Of a stretch of 5,539 nucleotides of DNA, positions 1-4,782 are shown piece by piece. How positions within the stretch are numbered: position 1 is the first letter of the stretch; every line of letters begins with the position of its first letter. The DNA lies in NCBI GenBank assembly GCA_046757725.1, contig JBHHYU010000150.1, positions 1 through 5,539 on the forward strand, in the 5' to 3' direction. The notes beneath the pieces were generated by a model. The model did not search any database. It was not told the origin of the DNA and saw only the letters and a program-made list of their open reading frames with translations. Source of the DNA: JBHHYU01 sp046757725 (GTDB taxonomy: Bacteria > Desulfobacterota > Binatia > UBA9968). A program made the position numbers and the translations under genes.

Positions 1-1
1 C

Positions 2-115
2 GCCGGCGGCGTGGCGCTCGCCCTGGACGACCGCCCGCTCCCGCAGCTAGGTGAAACGGGACAGGTGATCCGGAACCTCCGCCTCCCGGAGAAGTCCTCC
101 CTTCCTCCTGAATAG
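2..115 (+). CDS. C-terminal fragment, probable RodZ-like DUF4115 domain protein (cut by window edge)
   Basis: An open frame runs in from the left edge and stops at TAG 113-115, giving the last 37 residues of a protein. The piece begins AGGVALALDDRPLPQLGE and continues with a GQVIRNLRLP segment. This small-residue, 'xGRPLPxLGxxGQVxRxLxLP' pattern resembles the end of the DUF4115 domain at the C-terminus of RodZ-like cell-shape proteins, which have a cytoplasmic helix-turn-helix, one membrane helix and a periplasmic beta domain. Only the end is present, so the diagnostic N-terminal part cannot be checked. The gene converges on the minus-strand operon and its stop lies about 100 bases from the last stop of that operon. 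The call rests on pattern resemblance only. Confidence 0.5.
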   Translation, partial: AGGVALALDDRPLPQLGETGQVIRNLRLPEKSSLPPE

Positions 116-130
116 TTGCTGCAACGTGAC

Positions 131-201
131 GGACTCGGGGGGTTATGGCCGTGGGGCATTTCTCTTTGGCTTTGCTCGGCACAACCCCGAATTTTGAGTC
201 C
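131..201. terminator. Possible bidirectional terminator-like dyad between convergent genes
   Basis: Three nested inverted repeats lie between the convergent stops: GGACTC (131-136) with GAGTCC (196-201), GGGGTT (139-144) with AACCCC (183-188), and GCCG (148-151) with CGGC (177-180). They could fold into one long interrupted stem on either strand. There is no clear T-tract directly after it on either strand, so it is not a textbook Rho-independent terminator. Its position between two converging genes is the main argument. Confidence 0.35.
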
Positions 202-218
202 TCCCAACGCTTCGTCGC

Positions 219-716
219 CTACTCAGTCCTGGAACCCCACATCTCCCATAGGGGCGCCAAGATCATCCCACCGTAACCCACCCAGATGGCCATCCAGGCG
301 GCGAGGTGGAGGAGGGCAAAGCCCGGCGAGACGTAGCGGATCAGCCAGTATCCTGCGACGTCAGTGAGGGACCCCAGGAAGGCCAGGAGAATGAAAGCAG
401 CCTTGACCCAGGGCCGGATCGAGGTCGCCAGCAAAAGATGGGCAAGGATCAGAAAAATCACTCCCATGATAAAAGTGTGAAAGTGGGAGAGTTCGAGCAG
501 TTCGGCGAAGGTCTTGGGAAAGGCCATCTCCTGTCCGAGCTCCCCTCCGCGATAATAAGCCACCACCCGTTGGTAGGTGATGCCGATCCTCGCGACTTGA
601 AAAATGGTGGTGGTCAACAGCCCGATGAGTGCAAAACAGAGGAAGCCCGTGTAGACAAGCTTCATCTCCCATTGAGCGCTACGAAGCTGGAAGCCCTGGC
701 GGGTGAACTCGCGCAT
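219..716 (-). CDS. Four-helix membrane protein with conserved-looking histidines, unknown family
   Basis: This encodes 165 residues with four hydrophobic helices at about residues 18-40, 79-99, 103-125 and 132-153, so it is an integral inner-membrane protein. Helix 2 opens with SHFHTF (H78 and H80) and also carries H93; H137 lies in helix 4. Histidines at helix ends and inside helices in a small four-helix protein recall b-heme ligation, but I do not recognise the family and the heme is a guess. The ATG at 716-714 shares one base with the TGA of the upstream ApbE gene (TGATG). A GTG three bases earlier is possible, but neither has a good Shine-Dalgarno site, so translation is probably coupled to ApbE. 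Being third in a unit with a flavinylated protein and its flavin transferase, it could be the membrane electron donor or acceptor. The gene is sound; the function is inferred. Confidence 0.85.
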   Translation of the reverse strand: MREFTRQGFQLRSAQWEMKLVYTGFLCFALIGLLTTTIFQVARIGITYQRVVAYYRGGELGQEMAFPKTFAELLELSHFHTFIMGVIFLILAHLLLATSIRPWVKAAFILLAFLGSLTDVAGYWLIRYVSPGFALLHLAAWMAIWVGYGGMILAPLWEMWGSRTE

Positions 717-1612
717 CACAACCCGTCCGTCACGGGAGAGAAGCAGTGTTTCAAGTTGGGTGTGAGATGGAGCACGCGTCTTGGGCCCAGGTACAATCCT
801 TTCGCGTTGGGGAACCGCGCCATGAGGTCAAACCAGCCTTCGTCATCCATCAGGACTGCGGCGGTGCTTATAGCCTCGGCGGTCGTGGCGCTCGCTGCTA
901 GAGTAGTACTCAAGACCGGGCGATCCAGTGGGATGCCGGTCCGTGGATCAAGGATATGGCCGGTCGGCCCCCCGATCCCGGGCGACCGGCCAAGGCTCTG
1001 GGAGGTGGACAGCCCGGAATCCTTGACATACAGGACGCCGATGAAATCCTCCTCATCAAACCCCTGGACCAGGGTCGGCCAGGCCATCGCGTCCGGAGCG
1101 TCGCCCAGGGCGTATAAGCTGCTCTCTCCAAAGTTAATGAAGGCCCGCTGCACGCCTGCGGTGGTGAAATGTTCGACCAACCGGTCCACAGCATATCCTT
1201 TGCCGATCCCTCCGAGGTCCAGCCGGGCCTCGGGATCGAGATCCACCCATCCCTCTGAATAGAGATGAAAGCCAGGTGGCGGACCAGATGGGGGCGTCCG
1301 TCCCTGCCGCCGGGCATCCATGAGAGCCCCGACTCCGACATTGAAGACCCCACCGGTTTGGCCATGAAGATCTTGACACGCCTGGAGAAGTTGCCACAGT
1401 TCAGGATCCACTTTTACTGGGCCTCGCCCGGCCTGGAAGTTCAGACGGCTCAAGGCGCTCTCTGGATCGTGGGCGCTCAGGAGACGCTCAAGGCGTCTCA
1501 CCTCCTGGAAGCCCTGGCGGAGGAGACGCTTACCTTGCGCCTGGGGAAGGCCCAAGAGGACAACATCCATGAGGGTTCCCATGACGTAGTGGATCTCCCG
1601 GACCGGTTTCAT
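716..1612 (-). CDS. apbE: ApbE-family FAD:protein FMN transferase, no signal peptide
   Basis: ApbE enzymes split FAD and attach the FMN half through a phosphoester to a Ser/Thr of a target protein, with Mg2+. The 298 residues carry the family marks in order: MGT near the N-terminus (11-13), the LERLLSxHxPESxLSRLN region (41-58), the DLGGIGKGYAVDRL nucleotide-binding loop (132-145), NFGES (160-164), ILDPRTGxP (220-228) and the late AEAIST segment (245-250). That last segment usually reads ADAxST, with the Asp as a metal ligand; here it is Glu (E246), while T250 is kept. Many ApbE proteins are exported lipoproteins, but this one starts MKPVREIHYVMGT with no hydrophobic leader or lipobox, so it is probably cytoplasmic. 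Its ATG overlaps the TGA of the FMN-binding gene (ATGA at 1609-1612), which makes that protein the obvious substrate. Confidence 0.96.
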   Translation of the reverse strand: MKPVREIHYVMGTLMDVVLLGLPQAQGKRLLRQGFQEVRRLERLLSAHDPESALSRLNFQAGRGPVKVDPELWQLLQACQDLHGQTGGVFNVGVGALMDARRQGRTPPSGPPPGFHLYSEGWVDLDPEARLDLGGIGKGYAVDRLVEHFTTAGVQRAFINFGESSLYALGDAPDAMAWPTLVQGFDEEDFIGVLYVKDSGLSTSQSLGRSPGIGGPTGHILDPRTGIPLDRPVLSTTLAASATTAEAISTAAVLMDDEGWFDLMARFPNAKGLYLGPRRVLHLTPNLKHCFSPVTDGL

Positions 1613-2184
1613 TCCAGCTTCCCCTGGAGGAAGAGAACCTGGACCAGGGCTAAGGCCTTCCGTACTCCCCGGCCCATGCTATAGCAGGAGAGGGTCGCGC
1701 CGGTGACGTTCCGAATATCCCGGTAGGGGAGGAGCGGGGCACGAAGACCCTTGCCTCTGTACTGCTTCAGAAACCGCCGGTACCGGACCGCTCCGCCATA
1801 GGGCTCACGGTAGACCATCACGGCGACGTCCCGGACCTTGCCATCCGGTGTTATGCCGACAACGAACGTAATGGGTCGGTGTTTCCCGATCTCCTCGACG
1901 ATGAGGGCGTAGCCGAGCCACTCTTCGTCACCCTTCGCCTTGAAGATGGTGTACTCCCGCTCCCACAGTGAGGGGCGTGTCTCGCCGAGCAGGGCCTGGA
2001 CCTGTTTCCGTAGCTTGGCGGTTGAGGGGACGACGATCCGCTCGAAACCATTTGCGTCGGGAAAGACCGCCTGCGGCGCCTCCTCCTCGCTGAGGAAGGT
2101 CCCCGCCTGGGCATAAAGCTCCACGGGGACGAGGAGGGCGGTGGGGGTGAGGAGGGTCAGGAGGAAGGAGCGGCGTGACAGCAT
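1609..2184 (-). CDS. Tat-exported FMN-binding domain protein, covalent flavin acceptor
   Basis: The 191-residue protein starts MLSRRSFLLTLL, a good twin-arginine signal (SRRxFL), with probable cleavage after AQA at residue 27. The C-terminal half is an FMN-binding domain of the NqrC/RnfG-like type (PF04205). It ends in the flavinylation motif DIRNVTGATLS, in which D156 and the TGAT stretch fit Dxxx(S/T)GAT and T164 is the expected FMN attachment residue. Such domains carry electrons in the periplasm. The ATG at 2184-2182 has GAGGTG (2195-2190) five bases upstream. The gene overlaps apbE by four bases, so enzyme and substrate are made together. It is not the Rnf or Nqr subunit itself: there is no N-terminal membrane anchor and no other Rnf/Nqr gene nearby. 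Its redox partner is unknown; the membrane protein two genes downstream is a candidate. Confidence 0.93.
   Translation of the reverse strand: MLSRRSFLLTLLTPTALLVPVELYAQAGTFLSEEEAPQAVFPDANGFERIVVPSTAKLRKQVQALLGETRPSLWEREYTIFKAKGDEEWLGYALIVEEIGKHRPITFVVGITPDGKVRDVAVMVYREPYGGAVRYRRFLKQYRGKGLRAPLLPYRDIRNVTGATLSCYSMGRGVRKALALVQVLFLQGKLE
1693..1695 (-). other. Predicted flavinylation site (Thr164 of the FMN-binding protein)
   Basis: The ACC codon for T164 is the last residue of the TGAT motif (residues 161-164), preceded by D156. In NqrC/RnfG-type domains the Thr in this position carries FMN through a phosphoester bond placed by ApbE. The site is assigned by motif only. Confidence 0.85.
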
Positions 2185-2197
2185 TACTCCACCTCAC

Positions 2198-2231
2198 AAA
2201 AGGGACGGGAAATTTGAACCTTCCCGTCCCT
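2198..2231 (-). terminator. Strong stem-loop with short T-tract: porin terminator or leader attenuator
   Basis: Bases 2201-2211 and 2221-2231 form a perfect 11-base-pair stem (AGGGACGGGAA with its complement) around a nine-base loop. Read on the minus strand, the 3' arm runs into TTTT (2201-2198) and then GTG. This is a convincing Rho-independent terminator shape for transcription from the porin side, although the T-tract is short. It ends only three bases before the Shine-Dalgarno sequence of the FMN-binding gene and lies downstream of the predicted promoter at 2253-2280. It may therefore also act as an attenuator or leader structure for the flavin operon. Confidence 0.7.
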
Positions 2232-2252
2232 GCTTGCCGCGAGAGCCGCTTG

Positions 2253-2280
2253 ATTATTGGCTGCCTGCAGCAGATGACAA
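2253..2280 (-). promoter_or_regulatory. Predicted sigma70-like promoter for the FMN-binding/apbE operon
   Basis: On the minus strand TTGTCA (2280-2275) and AATAAT (2258-2253) each match the -35 and -10 consensus at five of six positions, with 16 bases between them. Transcription would start near 2246, giving a leader of about 60 bases that contains the hairpin at 2201-2231. The spacer holds a dyad, GCTGC-CT-GCAGC (2260-2271), which could be a repressor site. This is the best promoter I found in the window. Confidence 0.6.
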
Positions 2281-2290
2281 TGCCTCCGAT

Positions 2291-3829
2291 TTAAAAGCCA
2301 AACGCCACGCCGAAGAGGAAGGCCAGGGCGTTGTCCTCATCGGAGCGTGGCTTCAAGAAGTTGGTGAGCCCTACTAGGCTATCGTTGGCCCACGTGTACT
2401 CGAGGGCGAACTGAAAGGCCCAGAGGGGGACAGGCCTGTAGGCAATCCCACCTGTGATCCGGTTGAGCGTTCGGTCAATCGTCTTAAAATCCGTCAAGGC
2501 CCCGCCTGTGAAATCCACCTCCGTGAGCAGGTCATCGAAGAAGACCTGCTCCCACCGGAGTGTGGGGACAAGCTTTGGGTTCTCGAAAGCCTTGCCAAAG
2601 AATGTCCCGTTCAACGCTTCAGGCCAGAACGGATATCGAAGCTCGATCCAATAGCCCTGCTTCGCGTCGGCCAGGTTGGCCGGCTCGAATTCGATCTCCG
2701 CTTCAAAGTCAGGACTGGCGCTGCTGGGAATTGCCGAGGATTTCTCCCTCACCACCCGGGCGAAGGACTCGGCGACTTTCCGGGTGTCCCCAAAACTCGT
2801 GTACACGTATTCGTATTCGACCTCGAAGGGCCCGAGCGTCGAGAATCCATCGACGCCGATCGACTTGATCGATTCGCTGGCGAAGACCTCAGGGGTGTAG
2901 CGGCCGTAGTAGCCAGAGAGGGCGACCTCGTGGCCTAGAGTCGGGCTCCAGTTGAGCCGTCCTGCGAAGGCCTTGCCACTCTTGAGATCCTTCGAGAAGG
3001 TCCCCTTCGAGGGTTGAAACTCTGCCTCTAACTCTAGCTTGTCCCGCTTGGGATCCCGGGTCTGGGCGATCGACTCCAACTCGAAGTCGAACTGCGCCCC
3101 GTTGACCACGTACAGTCGGTAGTCCATGAGCCCTTCCTCCCCGACGGGGAACTCCCCGGTAAAGCCGACTCCGAGTTCTGGCCAGGCGGCTTTGACGGGG
3201 ATGACGGGGACGCCGCGGTCGACGAGGGTCCGCCGGGGCAGGTTCCAGCGATTGTCGTCGTGGAAGAGGTTGAATCGGCCGATCGGGACCAGAACCGCTC
3301 CCATCTGTAAGTTGAGCCAGGGGGCAATGGCGTAGCGGAGCCAGGCCTGCTCGACGGCGATCTCCGAACCTGACGTCCCTTCCACCGTGTTGACCACCTT
3401 CAGCCCGCCTGCTGTGGCCTCCAGCTCCTTTTCTAGCTCCAATTCAGAGAAGCGCTCGAATTCCAGCTCGAGATAGGCCTGGAGGCGATCGTGGGGGAAG
3501 GCATCCACGGTCAGGACAAAGCGGCGGAAGGTAAAGGTGTCCTTTTCATTCTCCAGATCGTTCGACTCAAAGCGGACGGAGCCGTAACCCCCAACTGTGA
3601 CCCGCTCCCTGATCTCCTCCAATAAGGACTTGGGTTCGACCGCCTGCTCCTCCACGGCCTTCCTGACCTCGGCCTGCTCCTGCTTCTGTGCCTCCAACTC
3701 TTTCCGGAGCCCCTTCAGCTCCTGTTCCATGCGCCCGATGCGGTCCTGGATGGTCTCGGTCGCTGCCTTTGCTGGAGCTTGGAGCAAGGCACAGATGATG
3801 AAAAAAACAAAACACACCCAGCGTTTCAT
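2291..3829 (-). CDS. Outer-membrane porin with N-terminal coiled coil
   Basis: The 512-residue precursor has a Sec signal (MKRWVCFVFFIICALLQAPAKA, cut near residue 22), a charged heptad-rich coiled coil at about 26-64, and then amphipathic beta-strands to the end. It closes with FLFGVAFGF; the terminal Phe is the usual signal for outer-membrane insertion. This layout (signal, trimerising coiled coil, 16- to 18-strand barrel) fits porins of the OprO/P or DcaP type, but I cannot fix a subfamily. The putative strand around residues 121-137 carries eight Glu on alternate positions, a possible acidic face for binding cations. The ATG at 3829-3827 was chosen because AGGAGG (3840-3835) lies five bases upstream; the GTG at 3835 is inside that site. 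Substrate is unknown. Being next to hemP and a P19 gene suggests metal or heme-related uptake, without a TonB-type plug. Confidence 0.9.
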   Translation of the reverse strand: MKRWVCFVFFIICALLQAPAKAATETIQDRIGRMEQELKGLRKELEAQKQEQAEVRKAVEEQAVEPKSLLEEIRERVTVGGYGSVRFESNDLENEKDTFTFRRFVLTVDAFPHDRLQAYLELEFERFSELELEKELEATAGGLKVVNTVEGTSGSEIAVEQAWLRYAIAPWLNLQMGAVLVPIGRFNLFHDDNRWNLPRRTLVDRGVPVIPVKAAWPELGVGFTGEFPVGEEGLMDYRLYVVNGAQFDFELESIAQTRDPKRDKLELEAEFQPSKGTFSKDLKSGKAFAGRLNWSPTLGHEVALSGYYGRYTPEVFASESIKSIGVDGFSTLGPFEVEYEYVYTSFGDTRKVAESFARVVREKSSAIPSSASPDFEAEIEFEPANLADAKQGYWIELRYPFWPEALNGTFFGKAFENPKLVPTLRWEQVFFDDLLTEVDFTGGALTDFKTIDRTLNRITGGIAYRPVPLWAFQFALEYTWANDSLVGLTNFLKPRSDEDNALAFLFGVAFGF

Positions 3830-3850
3830 AGACACCTCCTTTCATCGTTG

Positions 3851-3895
3851 CCTCTTGTCTTTCCCTAGCTGGCGTTCCTGACGATGGAAAAGAGG
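3851..3895 (-). promoter_or_regulatory. Stem-loop in the hemP-porin spacer
   Basis: On the minus strand CCTCTT (3895-3890) pairs with AAGAGG (3856-3851) and TTCC (3889-3886) with GGAA (3864-3861), leaving a four-base bulge and a loop of about 21 bases. It lies just upstream of the porin ribosome binding site. No T-tract follows, so it looks more like a leader or mRNA-processing structure than a terminator. An 8-base direct repeat, CTAGCTGG (3865-3872 and 3899-3906), overlaps it. Confidence 0.35.
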
Positions 3896-3916
3896 TGGCT
3901 AGCTGGGTGACCGTTA

Positions 3917-4096
3917 TTACTTGGTGAGGATCAGCTTACCGGCTTTAGTGATGCGCAACACATATTCCTCCCCCCTGTGAAGCAAGACAATCTTTTGGGC
4001 CCCTTGCATGAGGTCAGCGGTATGAATCCATCGCCTTTGGGACCGTGGAACGGGCAGCCCTAATCCCTCACGGTTCGGCAGTATCTCTTTTCCCAT
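3917..4096 (-). CDS. hemP: HemP/HmuP-family small protein
   Basis: A 59-residue protein starting MGKEILPN and ending YVLRITKAGKLILTK. The tail is the signature of the HemP family (PF10636): a YxLRxTxxGKLILTK end preceded by an (S/T)xxLxxGxxxIxLxHxGxxY segment, here from T26 to Y45. The usual length is about 50-70 residues, so it is complete. HemP/HmuP proteins are small cytoplasmic proteins linked to heme and iron uptake; in some rhizobia and Burkholderia they are needed to switch on the heme receptor gene. The ATG at 4096-4094 has AAGGA and AGGAG upstream (nine and three bases away). The gene overlaps the last 37 bases of the preceding CDS in another frame, which implies coupled translation. 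The next gene is a porin, not the TonB heme receptor often found with hemP. I translated it by hand, codon by codon. Confidence 0.92.
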   Translation of the reverse strand: MGKEILPNREGLGLPVPRSQRRWIHTADLMQGAQKIVLLHRGEEYVLRITKAGKLILTK

Positions 4097-4662
4097 GGTC
4101 TCCTATCCTTCTCATCGATGGTTGACAAAAAATCCTGGCACGGGCTGGCACGAGGAGACACAACATTTCCCTTCACTGGTTGTGGAGGGCTTACGCGGTC
4201 TGAGAAATCCTGCGGGAGGAGCGAGCTCGAAACGACCGGGAAGATCCGTTGGTACGGCGAGGCCCATTTGGCTGTCAGTATCCGCCCCAGTTTGGCATCA
4301 GGAATATTATTGACCAGGATCAGCCCATCGATGGGCTCCCAGTAGACCTCGAGAGTATCCTTGGCTTCCCAATAGGCCTGCACATCTCCAGGCGTGTCAA
4401 ACGCTGGCTGGAGGCCGTAGTCCTGGAGGACTCCGTAGCCATTGAGAAAGTTGTCGGTGACGGTGGCGATACGCCTTCCGTCAATGGAAATATGAACCAC
4501 GATCTCCTGGCCTGCTAGGCGGACACCCGAGGGGAGGGCGAAGTCGTGGGGACGGGTATCCACAGCTACTTCGTATCCTTCGAGGGCAATCCGCTCCTGG
4601 GCCAGGGCGATTGAAGTGATAAGAATAAAGAGCAGGGTGAGCAACGTGAGCAACGTTCGCAT
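4060..4662 (-). CDS. Secreted protein of unknown function
   Basis: The 200-residue precursor starts with a Sec signal (MRTLLTLLTLLFILITSIALA, cut after residue 21). Residues 22-145 look like a compact, mostly beta periplasmic domain with short alternating strands (EIVVHISIDGRRIATV) and several Trp and Tyr in YWEAKDTLEVYWEPIDG (97-113). The tail from about 146 is Pro/Ser-rich and then basic, with Cys at 175 and 195, and looks poorly ordered. I do not recognise the family and see no metal-binding cluster. The ATG has AGGAG five bases upstream (AAAGGAGAGACG). The signal peptide is built on a 9-base repeat encoding Thr-Leu-Leu. It sits between the P19 gene and hemP on the same strand, so a role in periplasmic iron, copper or heme handling is plausible but only by neighbourhood. 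Confidence 0.82.
   Translation of the reverse strand: MRTLLTLLTLLFILITSIALAQERIALEGYEVAVDTRPHDFALPSGVRLAGQEIVVHISIDGRRIATVTDNFLNGYGVLQDYGLQPAFDTPGDVQAYWEAKDTLEVYWEPIDGLILVNNIPDAKLGRILTAKWASPYQRIFPVVSSSLLPQDFSDRVSPPQPVKGNVVSPRASPCQDFLSTIDEKDRRPWEKRYCRTVRD
4630..4656 (-). repeat. 9-base tandem repeat encoding (Thr-Leu-Leu)x3
   Basis: On the minus strand ACGTTGCTC occurs twice in perfect tandem (4656-4648 and 4647-4639), followed by a degenerate third copy ACCCTGCTC (4638-4630). The copies are in frame and encode residues 3-11 of the signal peptide of the unknown secreted protein. Confidence 0.9.
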
Positions 4663-4693
4663 CGTCTCTCCTTTCCGGGTGGGTTTATGTTGC

Positions 4694-4782
4694 AGACCAG
4701 CAGGTGTTCTCGGGCTTTACCGTCTCGACGGGACGCTCATGGAACACCCCCACGATTTTGCGATGGCAGGCCGGTCTGGTCT
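4694..4782 (-). promoter_or_regulatory. Nested inverted repeats between the P19 gene and the next gene
   Basis: Two perfect 7-base arms are nested: AGACCAG (4694-4700) with CTGGTCT (4776-4782), and GGTGTTC (4703-4709) with GAACACC (4742-4748). A small apical hairpin CCGTC/GACGG (4720-4731) lies inside. The outer arm includes the first two bases (minus-strand order: T,A; plus 4782-4783) of the P19 stop region. The 3' ends of the two long stems are only two bases apart, so they could stack. No T-tract follows, which argues against a simple terminator. It may be a processing or stability element that separates expression of the P19 gene from the downstream genes. Confidence 0.4.

Noticed and set aside
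306..1262. Long plus-strand open frame (318 codons)
   Set aside because: It lies opposite the ApbE and membrane-protein genes, which have clear family motifs and helices; its translation is low in structure and matches no family I know.
1265..1684. Plus-strand open frame of 139 codons
   Set aside because: Antisense to ApbE and the FMN-binding gene, with no ribosome binding site or recognisable motif.
2185..2290. FMN riboswitch before the flavin operon
   Set aside because: The spacer is about 106 bases and lacks the six-stem conserved FMN aptamer; only a simple hairpin is present.
3567..3845. Alternative minus-strand frame over the porin start
   Set aside because: It is the out-of-frame shadow of the porin signal peptide and coiled coil, and begins inside the porin ribosome binding site.
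4060..4225. Frameshift explaining the odd tail of the unknown secreted protein
   Set aside because: The tail looks unusual and overlaps hemP, but no other frame gives a better continuation of the domain, and the overlap is explained by a complete hemP frame.
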